Assembly (NCBI GenBank): GCA_024196135.1
Contig: JAMQCK010000065.1
Span: 41,304-105,303 of the forward strand
Source of the DNA: Pleurotus ostreatus/Saccharomyces cerevisiae fusant
Taxonomy: Eukaryota > Opisthokonta
Length of the DNA stretch: 64,000 bases
Direction of reading: 5' to 3'
Under the pieces are notes generated by a model that was not told the origin of the DNA, ran no database searches, and worked only from the letters and a program-made list of their open reading frames with translations. Each line of letters opens with the position of its first letter. The stretch's first letter is position 1. The translations under genes and the position numbers were made by a program. Shown here piece by piece: positions 14,142 to 24,578 of the stretch.

Positions 14142-17100
14142 ATGTCCAACCAATACGTTTTCAAGCGAGGTACGTCGAATCGCCATTGTGGATCGCCGCT
14201 GTTCGCTGACCCATCCCCTCCCAGACGGGTACGTGCACGGACGCGGCGCGACGCGTAGATGAGGACTCTAATTAAGCTCTTATCTTAGGCGCAAGGAGCA
14301 GATTCAGCTGGGCAAGGTACGTGGTGGCGCGGAGTGGCGCGACGATCTGCTCACCACTCGTCTGCAGATCCAGTCAAGAATCAAGAAGCTTTGCTATGGC
14401 CTCGACATGCGACATGTCGATCCCCTCGCGTACGTGAACGCGCCCTGCATTCTTCGTGCAGATACTGATGACCCCTCCAGCATCACGATCAAGGTTGTGC
14501 AAGGCGTGTACCACGGCGTGACCACTGTCGAGCTCGACGTGCGCGTTCTCCGTTTCACATTCTTGAACAAGACTGACGCGTCGGCTTTTCGCAGAACCTC
14601 GCCGCCGAGACCGCCGCATACCTCACCACACAGCACCCCGACTACGCTGTTCTCGCCGCGCGTATCGCCATCTCCAACCTTCACAAGGAGACGACAAAGA
14701 GCTTCTCCCAGGTGGTTGAGAAGCTGTACAACTATGGTGCGTCTCATCGCTCAGGGGTGTAGGCGTGCCAGCTGACGGAACGCCACAGTCAACCCGAAGA
14801 ACGGCAAGCGCGCGAGCATGATCTCCGACGCGACTTACAAGGTCGTTATGGACAACGCGGAAACCCTCGACTCTGCTATCATCTACGACCGCGACTTTGC
14901 CTACAACTAGTGCGTCGGCTTCACTCTCCCTTTTACTTGGTCTGACATCTTGCAGCTTTGGCTTCAAAACGCTTGAGCGCTCCTACCTCCTCCGCATCAA
15001 CGGGCGTGTCGCTGAGCGCCCCCAACACATGATCATGCGTGTCGCAGTGGGCATTCACGGCGATAACATCGAGCGCGTTCTCGAGACTTACAACCTTATG
15101 TCGGACCGCTACTTCACCCATGCGTCACCCACCCTGTTCAACGCCGGTACCCCTCACCCGCAAATGAGCTCGTGCTTCCTCGTCTCGATGAAGGACGACT
15201 CGATAGAGGGCATCTACGACACCCTCAAGCAGTGCGCTATGATTAGTAAGACTGCTGGCGGTATCGGTCTCAACATCCACAACATCCGCGCCACTGGGTA
15301 TGTGCTTCAGAAACGCAGTCGGGGCGTTCGCTCATATTTTGCAGCTCATACATCGCCGGTACCAACGGCTACTCGAACGGTATCGTACCTATGCTTCGCG
15401 CGTACGACGCCACTGCGCGTTACGTCGACCAGGGTGGCAACAAGCGTCCGGGAGCATTCGCTATCTACCTCGAGCCCTGGCATCCCGACGTCTTCGAGTT
15501 CCTCGACTTGAGGAAGAACCACGGCAAGGAGGAGCAGCGCGCTCGCGACCTCTTCTACGCCCTCTGGATTCCCGACCTCTTGTGAGTTCACCATTTCCAT
15601 TCACTTTTAGAGCAAGACTGACATGTGACTTAGCATGAAGCGTGTCGAGTCTGGTGGGGACTGGTCTCTGTTCTGCCCGAATGAGGCACCTGGACTTGCT
15701 GACTGCTGGGGCGACGAGTTCGAGGCTTTGTACGCCAAATACGAGGCTGAGGGCCGTGAGCGCAAGAAGATTCCTGCGCAGAAGCTCTGGTACGCGATCC
15801 TCGAGGCCCAGATCGAGACGGGCAACCCCTTCATGCTCTACAAGGACTCAGCGAACCGTAAGTGCCCTCGTACCCAGTCACAGTGATGGAGATGCTCAAC
15901 TTCCTGTAGGCAAATCGAACCAGCAGAACCTCGGCACGATCAAGTCGTCCAACTTGTGCACGGAGATCATCGAGTACTCTGCTCCTGATGAGACCGCTGT
16001 CTGCAACCTGGCCTCCCTCGCGCTGCCCACCTTCATCCGCGACGGCGTGTACGACTTCCAGAAGCTGCACGACGTCACGAAGGTAGTCACCCGCAACCTC
16101 AACAAGATCATCGACGTCAACTACTACCCGGTCCCCGAGGCGAGGCGCTCAAACATGCGCCACCGCCCCATTGGTCTCGGTGTCCAAGGCCTCGCCGACG
16201 CCTTCATGGCGCTGCGCATGCCGTTCGACTCGCCCGAGGCGCGCGAGCTGAACAAGCAGATCTTCGAGACGATCTACCACGCGGCGTGCGAGGCGTCCTC
16301 TGACCTCGCCGAGGAGGAGGGGCCGTACGAGACGTGGGAGGGCAGCCCGGCGAGCCAGGGTCAGCTGCAGTTTGACCTGTGGGGCGTGACGCCGACAGAT
16401 CTGTGGGACTGGGCGTCGTTGAAGGCGAAGATCGCGCGGACGGGGATGCGGAATGCGCTGCTTGTTGCACCGATGCCGACGGCGTCGACGAGTCAGATTT
16501 TGGGGAATAATGAGTGCTTTGAGCCGTACACGAGGTATGTTGTCCCTGTTAGTGATGTTGTGCTTTTACTTATCATCGCTTGCAGCAACATCTACACCCG
16601 CCGTGTCCTCGCTGGCGAGTTCCAGGTCGTCTGCCCGTGGCTCCTTCGCGAGCTCGTCGACAAGGGCCTCTGGGACGACAAGATGAAGAATCAGATCATC
16701 GCGAACAACGGCTCCATCCAGTCCATCTCGCGCATCCCGGACGACATCAAGGCGATCTACAAGACGGTGTGGGAGATCTCGCAGAAGAAGGTGCTGGACC
16801 TGGCGGCGGACCGGGGCCCGTTCATCTGCCAGAGCCAGTCGCTGAACGTGCACCTGGCGGCGCCGACGCTGGGGCAGCTGACGAGCATGCACTTTTACGG
16901 GTGGAAGAAGGGGCTGAAGACGGGGATGTATTATTTGCGGACGAGGCCGGCGTCGCAGGCGATCCAGTTTACGGTCGACCAGGCGATGTTGAAGGAGTCG
17001 AATAAGGCGGAGGGTGGGGAGGTGCCTGCGTCGCCTGCGAGGCCGACGGTGGCCACCACACCACGCAAGGCAGCGGCGACGCCTTCGTCGTCGGGGTTGA

Positions 17101-17381
17101 TGACCCCATCATCGTCCTCGTCGCCGGAGCGCTCGCCCGCCACCCCGCCGCTGCAGAGCAATGGGGCGACGCCGAACGGCAAGGCTCCCGCGAGCACTGT
17201 GCCTGCGACTGCACCGGTGGTGACTGAGGGCATGACGGTGGAGGAGAAGTCGGCGGCGCGGGCGGCGGCGGATCCGGAGTACGCGGCGGCGCTGCAGAGG
17301 CAGAAGGAGCGGGAGCTGGAGGAGGCGAAGCTGATGTGCTCGTTGGAGAACAAGGAGGCGTGTGTGATGTGCTCGGGTTAA
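14142..17381 (+). CDS. RNR1: Ribonucleoside-diphosphate reductase large subunit
   Basis: Class Ia ribonucleotide reductase R1: reduces ribonucleoside diphosphates to deoxy forms for DNA synthesis, working with a radical-bearing small subunit. The ATG at 14142 gives MSNQYVFKR, then [11 protein letters not shown] and a helix typical of the N-terminal ATP-cone activity domain. The barrel has the redox Cys in [11 protein letters not shown], the effector-site region [20 protein letters not shown], the radical site [10 protein letters not shown] (Asn, Cys, Glu) and the partner Cys in [31 protein letters not shown] follows. The tail ends [14 protein letters not shown], the Cys pair that re-reduces the active site. 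Between barrel and tail is a Ser/Pro/Ala/Thr linker longer than usual. About 11 exons. Promoter boxes at 13781-13818 suggest G1/S control. Confidence 0.97.
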
Positions 17382-18021
17382 GCTGGGGAGTGGTGTTCCC
17401 TTCCATCGCGCGGTGGGGATACGAGTGGAGTGCGCGGTGTTGGCCCCCATCGGACTGTATCGTTAGATTGCATGCTTTCTTTCCTCCTTTTTTCTTCTTT
17501 CCTTCGCCTTTGTTGTCTCGCTGTACGATCTATGCATCTCTGTAATAATAGTTACTGGTCCTCTATGGAATAGACTGTAATCTCACATATGGATGAGACT
17601 GAGGTTCTGCGGTTCGAATTGGAGTGAGTGAAGAGAAGGCGGAGATCAGATTTGGTCGATTTGTTTAAAAATGCGGATGGGCCTCCGACCAGAGAAGTTG
17701 GACGAGGTCATATACCTTTTGAGGTTGGCATGGAGTACTGCAGAGGATGTCGCCCGCAAGAGCGGAACAAAGGAGGGGATTGACTCGGGGGACGAGAATT
17801 CAGTTCGGCATTGTTCACGCTGCAGAACGGACCATCCTTGTATCGTGGTGCTTTGATTGTGACACGATTGTCGGCAGGGGTCAGAAGGGCACCCTTGACT
17901 CCCGCATTATACGCAAGCGACAGATACGCTGGAAGAAAAAATCGTGCATCAGGGATCATGGGCAACGACGTGCAGAAGCAAATGCCTCCCAACGGGAAGC
18001 AGACATATATTAGTGACGACA
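17382..18021. other. Convergent intergenic region
   Basis: The 3' flanks of RNR1 and dynactin p62 meet here. Short frames occur on both strands but none has a motif. The first 200 bases are T-rich, as expected for a 3' untranslated region. No gene or RNA recognised. Confidence 0.5.
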
Positions 18022-19911
18022 TCATCCCATGTTTACATCCTGGTTTGCAGACATAGGCTCCTCCCTCGGCACAATTGGACCTAGGTCCACCACAGTATAG
18101 AACGCGAAGGTCTTCGTCTCCGGTCCTTTGCTCTTCGTCGGAGTCTCGTTGACACCTAGGTCAGAACCGCCGGTGTCATCCGAGCGGTAGGTATAGGATA
18201 CGAGCATGTTGAACTGGGTGTGCAACATCAGCAAGGACGCGACAGGCAGCGGCACAGGAATGAGGACGTACCTTGACGTTCCCTCGAGCCTCCTTTCCGA
18301 TGACGACCTCCCCACCGACGACTGTCAGGTTCCCCTTCTTTTCGAGCACGCCGACCGTCTTCGGTTTCGCTGGTCTCTCCTTCTCGCGCGCGGTGACTGC
18401 ACCGCGAGCGATGCCCATGAGCTCGTCGTCGTCCATAGTGGTGAAGTCCTCGTCATCATCATCCTCGTACTCCCAGGCTTCCGCGAAGGGCGCGATGGAG
18501 AACACCGTCGTCGGCAACGACACCGCGAAGGGTGGTCTCCGCTGTCGTTCCGCGTGTACGCGTTGTACGCTGAGTCGGACCTGGATAGGGTCGTACAGCG
18601 GATTCGTCAGAGCGAGGTGGAATTGGTATGTCCGTCCAGCCTGTATGGGCTCCTCTACGACGGGAGGGGTCATGGTGGACTTGGACATGGAGCGCGGTGG
18701 TTGAGCGATGGGTCGTGCGAGGTGGGGGAGGCGCACGGTCATGGATGGGAGATAGTTGGCGGCGACGAGCTTGATCTTGTATCGTACGGACTGCGCCTTT
18801 TGCTCGGGCTTGATCAGGATGTGGGTGCATGCCGGACATCGCTTCGAGCGCTTCGAGTGCAGTGGGATCCGTAGCGGCTTGAGGTCCCTATGCAGTGTTA
18901 GTGTACTTGAACAATAAAGCACAGAATGCACGCACTTTGCGCGTAGCGGCGTCGCCCAACTGCTCTCCCACCGCTGCTCCAACGACGCAACCTCCGCGAT
19001 ACCCTCAAGGTGCCGCATGAAATCCACATCCGCCTCACCGCCCCCACCGCCAATGATGCTCACTGCCGCGACGTCCTGTCGCGCGCGGTACTCCGGCATC
19101 TCGTCCTTGTTCGCCGACTTGTCCTTCCCCGCCCGCGATCGGGAGAGCGCGTTGTACTTGCCGACGCCCGGAATGTCGCGCGCGAGCGCCGCGGAGGCGG
19201 CCGCTGTGACGGAGCTGAGGGACGATGTGTGCTGCGAGGGGGAGCGGGCGTGCGCACTGGGGCCTCCATGGACGGATGCGGACAGCGCGGACGCGCGGAT
19301 GACGGGCTCGAAGTGCTCCTTGAGCCGATCGAACTCGAGCGCGTCGGGCGCGGAGTCTTCGAACTTCTGCAGCTGCGCTAGGGGATGGGTGAGGGTAAGG
19401 CTGGGGTGGATGACAATGCACGCACCGGCAAGGCCTGTGGGCTTCTCGAATGTGACGCCGACCTCTGCAGAGTCCCATCGGCAGTGGTTGCAGAACAAGA
19501 AGAAGGGCGGCTCGCCAACAGCGCTGACTGGGATGGACATGAGGCCATCACCTTGATCTGGTGGGTCTGAGGGTACGACAGACAGTGTATTTCGGCAGTT
19601 GGGACACATGAAGCAGTTGCGCGCGCATCTGTGCTTTGGTGAGCTATGACTTGCTGTGTGCATCATCATGACACGCACCTATTCTTCTCCGCCCTCACGC
19701 TCGCACTCGGCACCTCGAACAAGCAATTTGGGCAGTAGTACCCGCTGACCTCTACGGAGACGCATCTGTTACACCGCACCGCGTCGCATTCCTCGCAGAA
19801 GTACAGCGTATGCAATGGGTGGAAGCTGTAGGAAGAGGATGCAAGATGCGGGGGAGGTGGCACTGAGGACGTCGATAGACATGGACAATGGTACAGGACG
19901 CTGGGGGCCAT
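18022..19911 (-). CDS. Dynactin subunit 4 (p62)
   Basis: Component of the dynactin pointed-end complex, a cofactor of cytoplasmic dynein. The ATG at 19911 begins MAPSVLYHCPC. Near the N-terminus are the paired zinc-binding cysteines of the p62 family: LYFCEECDAVRCNRCV, SGYYCPNCLFEVPS, CARNCFMCPNC, then FFLFCNHCRWDSAEVGVTFEKP. The middle has LQKFEDSAPDALEFDRLKEHFEP, followed by a Ser-rich linker. The C-terminal half contains CPACTHILIKPEQKAQS, VRYKIKLVAANYLPS and a beta-rich domain with FHLALTNPLYDPIQVRLS, ending FAFYTVVDLGPI. About 540 residues, in the normal range. The stop at 18022-18024 follows a last small exon. Separated by about 650 bp from the divergent F-box gene. Confidence 0.94.
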
Positions 19912-20410
19912 GGTCGCGGAAAACCTGGCGCGTACACGGGGTCGGTGGCGCGCGCCTAATCACGCAGGTTGCGCGTGTATCCTGGTCTCAGCAACTAAAT
20001 TTGGCTGCCTCGGATCGTGACCGAGTTCCCAGCGAGCTCGTGGGACAGACAATGAGGAGGAGAGGGTCGATGGCCGAAGTCAAGTGTGCCGTATCGAACC
20101 TCGAAAGAATGATAACCTCCTTTGGGAAGCTCGCAAATCCGTCTTGTTTGGCCAAATATTTGTTAGCCATGATGTTTCCCACGGTTGGTTTTCTTTTCCC
20201 TCCCTCATATCGTGTGACGATGACGGCCCGGGCCGGCAGTTATTCTCAGGCGACGTGGGCCATGCTACAGTCATCCAGCAACTATACTACCACTATCTCC
20301 GCACGCAAATCTTCATCTTCGGAATAGGCGCCCTTTGCCTTCCTTGTCGGCCACTACAGAGGGGACTCACAAGAGTTTGTGACTTTTGATTGGGGGGGAC
20401 AAGAGGGACC

Positions 20411-20418
20411 TTTATAAG
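20411..20418 (+). promoter_or_regulatory. TATA-like element before the F-box gene
   Basis: TTTATAAG lies 157 bp before the ATG at 20568 and only 13 bp before an earlier in-frame ATG at 20424. If it positions the transcript start, the later ATG is the better start. Confidence 0.35.
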
Positions 20419-20567
20419 CGGGTATGCTCTATCATCGATCGCGTTCAACAGCCAATCCAACGACATGGTTTGCAGTGACTCTCCGTGCCGCGCAATCCCA
20501 TGCTCCGTACCTCTACGCCAGCCAACCCATCGCATCCCATATCGCCACCACATCGTGCAGGAGCGAC

Positions 20568-22502
20568 ATGGGCCCTCTCGATCCTAACCGTCGAGCGGAT
20601 GACGTGCTACAAGGCTTGAGCGCCGGTGGGGCAGACCTCCTCCGGCATGCCGAAGGACAGCTACTTGCGATGCAGCCTGGTGCCGATCCATCGGCGGCTC
20701 CTCGCTCCTTCGCCCGCCACGTCGATTCAAACGGGAACAGTCTCTTGCCGATATTCCAGCTTTCCGCAGAGACTTTCTCCATCATCTTCGACTTCTATCT
20801 CTCGGAGGAGACCTTCGTGCACGCTCCAATGGAGGTCAGATTGCGGTGGTTCATGCATCCTGTCGACCGGGGCCCTTGCGTGCTGTTGCGCGTATGCTCT
20901 CTGTGGCGTCGCATCTGCACGACCCGCTTCGTATCGTATTTTGCGTCTTCAATCGTGTCGATTTCGCAGGGGACCATCCCACCGCTTCCCGAGGGACGGG
21001 AATATGACCCATCCGTTGACGGCGTATTGGTTGGAGAATGCTTACGACACTATCTCGAGCTGTTCAGCAGGGGCTCCTTCGTGCTCTCGATGGTCCATGG
21101 CTATAGGCGTCCTGCGGTTATTCCACAGGGCAGCCTTTCCGAATCAAACCCAGCGTCACAATCGACACTCGTCATCGCCAATACTGCGCTTGCTTCACTT
21201 GCTGAGCGTTGCCGCGAACTAATTGTGCGCCCCCCCGAAGACGACATTTCGATGAAGCTGTCAATCAGACATGCGGCCAACGCTATTCGTACACTGTGGC
21301 CAGCGCAGGGACGACTGCACCACCTAGAGACACTCTGCATTGACTTTGGAGATACCATCTGTCGCTATCGTGGATGGATCCACGACTTCGGAAATCACTG
21401 GAAAACATTGTCAGAATCCGGATTATTTGCTCACGCCCCGAGGCTACGGCGGCTCGAGCTGTGGAGGAAGGCCATCCACGTTTTAGACGCGCTTCATCCG
21501 AGACTCGACCTCCCCTTACAGCAGATCACAGACTTTCGATGTCAATTTTATGATCCACGCAGTTGTCTTATTGCTCTGGAACAGCTGCCGTCTCTCACGA
21601 CCGCGGTCCTCCTCAGATACGTCTCGTACAAACGCTTGAAGTCCGCGCCTTCAAGTACACCTCGAAACGTTGATATCACCATTACCAAAATCAAGAGAAC
21701 CCCGTGGTTGGGATATCCAGACCAGAGGCGCATCCACCTGGCCCATCTTTCGCATCTCAGCATCTTCTGTCAGTACGGGTGTGTGGATGGCAGTGAGCGT
21801 GCTAAACATCCGACGCAAGTCGCCAGGAGCATGATGCACCATCCGCGAGATATCTTCCGGTCCATCAATGCCCCCGCGCTCCGGCACCTGCGCATTGGGT
21901 TCGCCTCCGACGAGGCGCCACACGGCAAACGGTCTCTCGCTGCTATGAGTGGCGTCGTCGGCTTTCTCCGCCGCTCCGAGTGCGCCCTTGTCGAGCTCTA
22001 CATTTTCCTCCACACAAAAGAGATTGACGACTTATGGCTCAATCTCTTCCGCATCGTCCCCTCCCTTCGCGAGCTCACGCTTTGCATGCCCTGCGGTGTC
22101 CGGCTTTCCGCGGAGGTCTTGCGAGCACTCCAGGTCGTGCACGAGCGCCAGCCGCTCCTCCTCCACCTTCGCCGCTTCACCCTCATCACCGACGAGTCGC
22201 CCGCCCTCGACATCGAGACATATGCGCTCGCCGAGGCCATCGAGTCCCGCGTCGGCGCGCACGAGCGTACCGGCGGCGTCGCTGACAATCTGGAGATATT
22301 CCAGTTGGCGTGCCAGGGGACGCACCGGTTCGTGTGGGAGAAGGAGATGAAGACGCGCATGAAGAGCTGGGTGCGGCGAGGCCTGTGCGTAGGGCTGGCG
22401 GTGGTGGACGTGGCCCTGCCGACGGAATTTATCGATATTAGGGATCAAGGAAATTTCTTGATGGACTGGGAATGGATACGTTATTACGACGACGACGAGT
22501 AG
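20568..22502 (+). CDS. F-box-like protein, intronless
   Basis: Probable SCF ubiquitin-ligase adaptor, target unknown. One uninterrupted frame encodes 644 residues from MGPLDPNRRADDVLQ; the same frame opens earlier at 20424, but that ATG sits just behind a TATA-like box and the 20568 ATG has a better context (GACATGG). Near residue 60, LLPIFQLSAETFSIIFDFY looks like a degenerate F-box, followed by CVLLRVCSLWRRICTTRF, the usual second helix of basidiomycete F-box proteins. The rest holds leucine-rich-like segments (LETLCIDFGD, LRRLELWRKA, LSHLSIFC, LRHLRIGF, LRELTLCMP). No signal peptide. It ends tail to tail with the NAXE gene, 177 bp apart. Large species-specific F-box families are normal in Agaricomycetes. 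Confidence 0.82.
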   Translation: MGPLDPNRRADDVLQGLSAGGADLLRHAEGQLLAMQPGADPSAAPRSFARHVDSNGNSLLPIFQLSAETFSIIFDFYLSEETFVHAPMEVRLRWFMHPVDRGPCVLLRVCSLWRRICTTRFVSYFASSIVSISQGTIPPLPEGREYDPSVDGVLVGECLRHYLELFSRGSFVLSMVHGYRRPAVIPQGSLSESNPASQSTLVIANTALASLAERCRELIVRPPEDDISMKLSIRHAANAIRTLWPAQGRLHHLETLCIDFGDTICRYRGWIHDFGNHWKTLSESGLFAHAPRLRRLELWRKAIHVLDALHPRLDLPLQQITDFRCQFYDPRSCLIALEQLPSLTTAVLLRYVSYKRLKSAPSSTPRNVDITITKIKRTPWLGYPDQRRIHLAHLSHLSIFCQYGCVDGSERAKHPTQVARSMMHHPRDIFRSINAPALRHLRIGFASDEAPHGKRSLAAMSGVVGFLRRSECALVELYIFLHTKEIDDLWLNLFRIVPSLRELTLCMPCGVRLSAEVLRALQVVHERQPLLLHLRRFTLITDESPALDIETYALAEAIESRVGAHERTGGVADNLEIFQLACQGTHRFVWEKEMKTRMKSWVRRGLCVGLAVVDVALPTEFIDIRDQGNFLMDWEWIRYYDDDE

Positions 22503-22679
22503 GATGTAGCCCTGCCGTGCAGCATGATGCATTACTGGGTTTTATGACTTTACGAGATCATGATCATATCGTTTACATACTTACGCCTATCCGTGGCACT
22601 GGGTTTAGACCCTATACAGACACCCACATATGTTGATTGTACATGTATTTATGACAACTTGACTTCTGGGCTCGTTCAT

Positions 22680-23964
22680 TCATAGCTTCCCCCCGCTCGG
22701 AAGCTCGACGATCTGGTCGAAGCCCGGGTACGGTGGCAGATTGAGCTGGTACCGCTCCGCAAGTGCGCTGTGAGGGCTGTCAGCCAGCGTCCACGCCATC
22801 GAAGCAGAGCCTCGACGATGTATGGGAGAAATTGTGACCGAGCGTCGCGGGAGAAGCCAATAGACGCGAGCGAGGGAAGGTATGAGCACTCACCCTGGCA
22901 CGAAGCGACCACCTAGGAAGTGACGCCCCTTGAAGGGACGCACGCCCTCCTTCGGCGCCGTCAGGCTGATGAGAACGTCCGGCTCCAGGCCGACCTTGCT
23001 CCCGCTTTCGGCGTCGTCGTGGATGTTGCCTGCAAAAGCGGTTTGTAAGTGAACACTTTCCTCGAAGTAGCGAAGAGAAAAGATATGATTAGTGAGCGTT
23101 GCGACGAGATACACTCACCGCCCTCAACATCCCAGCCGCTTGGAATATCAACCGACACGACAGGCTTCTTCGACTGCTTGATCAGACGGAGGACCGCGTC
23201 AAAGGGGGAGCGGATGGGCGGTTGGAAGGAGAAGCCGAAGATGGCGTCCAGAACAACGTCAGTGTCGTCGAGGGCGGATTTGAGAGTGGCGATGGGGTCT
23301 ACGTGTAGGAGTCCAATCAGCGTACGGAGAGCAGCGAATGACTAGGCCAATGAATTACCCGGCTGTACATTGAGAATCGGGATGTCGTTCACAGTGCATT
23401 GATGTTGAAGACGCTGCAGGGAATTCAATAATTCTGTGAAGCGTAGCTGAGTCCCAAAGCACCTTATAGATGTCCTTTGACCCAGGCTTTGGCATGTATA
23501 CAGAAGGTTTGTATCCGAACATGCCTGAAATTATTAGCTGCTGTGCTCGTACGAGACTAGAAGCAACTTACGGAGATGACGAGCGGCCACCAAGCCGTCT
23601 CCGCCTGTGATATCTCGAGTTGGTCGGAGTATAAAGGGATGGACTAAGATGGCGTACCCTGGTTTCCTGGCCCGCAACAGACCAGCACGCGAGGGTACTT
23701 GTCGCTCTTGTATACAGTAGCCAGCGTCTGCGCACAAGCCAGACCAGCGAGTTCCATGAGCTGAAGGGTGTTTTGAGGTTGAAGGGATGCACAGTGATCC
23801 CGCTACACACTGACCTGGTCCAAACTAAATTGCGATCCCGAGGCGCTCATAAGCTCCTCGTCGATCTAAGTCACCGCTTAGTCGACGCCGTAACGACCTC
23901 CGCAAGCAGCACGACACGATACCTGCTGCGCAAGTTTGGACGTGAGGTGGCGGATAGCGGCCAT
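22680..23964 (-). CDS. NAD(P)H-hydrate epimerase (YjeF_N domain)
   Basis: Converts the R form of damaged hydrated NAD(P)H to the S form, which a partner dehydratase repairs. Start ATG at 23964: exon 1 [14 protein letters not shown], exon 2 [17 protein letters not shown], exon 3 [14 protein letters not shown]. The nucleotide-binding motif [18 protein letters not shown] is split by an intron after GNQ. Then [49 protein letters not shown] and [26 protein letters not shown], all family hallmarks; the catalytic Asp is in LDAIFG. It ends at LPSGGKL. About 250 residues without the C-terminal kinase domain, so it is the stand-alone epimerase. A mitochondrial leader is possible but weak. Confidence 0.93.
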
Positions 23965-24578
23965 ATCTGAGCGTCAAGGAATACACGAAGGTGAGAGTTC
24001 AGGACAAGTTGCAGAATGGTCGAGATGCGAGGCGAATCATTGTGACGTAATGCGCAAATAGGCGCCCGTCGGAAGGGCGGACCGATAGGTTTGGCTCCGT
24101 CACATCATTTTGCGACTTGCTTCCGTCCACCACCATAGGGCAGTTCGGTCCTTGCTTAGCCTGCTTAACTTCGTGAAGGGATACAGAGCTGATTTCGTGT
24201 CAAAGTCGCAGCATCTAAAGTCCACACGACGGTCCAGGGCCTTCCACTACAATCGGAAGTATATTCCTTGTTGAAGTGCGGAGTATCACAATAGTACAAC
24301 GACATAAGGTCTGTCTCCTCGTACCATATCTAGGAGCAGGATGAATTGGATCAATTAGTTTGACCTAGTCTCGCATGACCCTATTCGCCTTCGCAACAAT
24401 GTCTCGACCATGCAACAGGAGGCGATTTAGATCCAACGCGTCTCGATCGCGACCCCAGTCAGACATCTCAGGCAGCATGAGTCGATTCGCGCCGGGGTCC
24501 CTATTCAACGATTTCCTATAATATTGCGCGTTGCTAGCATCAGACTCCCTCCTTTTTCCCTTTTTACCCAGAATCAGC
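23965..24578. other. Divergent intergenic region between the NAXE and kinase genes
   Basis: No gene supported in about 610 bases. TATAATAT at 24517-24524 lies 55 bp before the kinase ATG and may be its core promoter. No repeat or RNA gene recognised. Confidence 0.45.

Noticed and set aside
17600..17630. GGTTCGAAT reminiscent of a tRNA T-arm
   Set aside because: No acceptor stem, anticodon arm or A box at the right distance; no tRNA could be folded by eye.
18206..18874. 222-codon plus-strand frame opposite dynactin p62
   Set aside because: It is the reverse shadow of exons that clearly encode p62.
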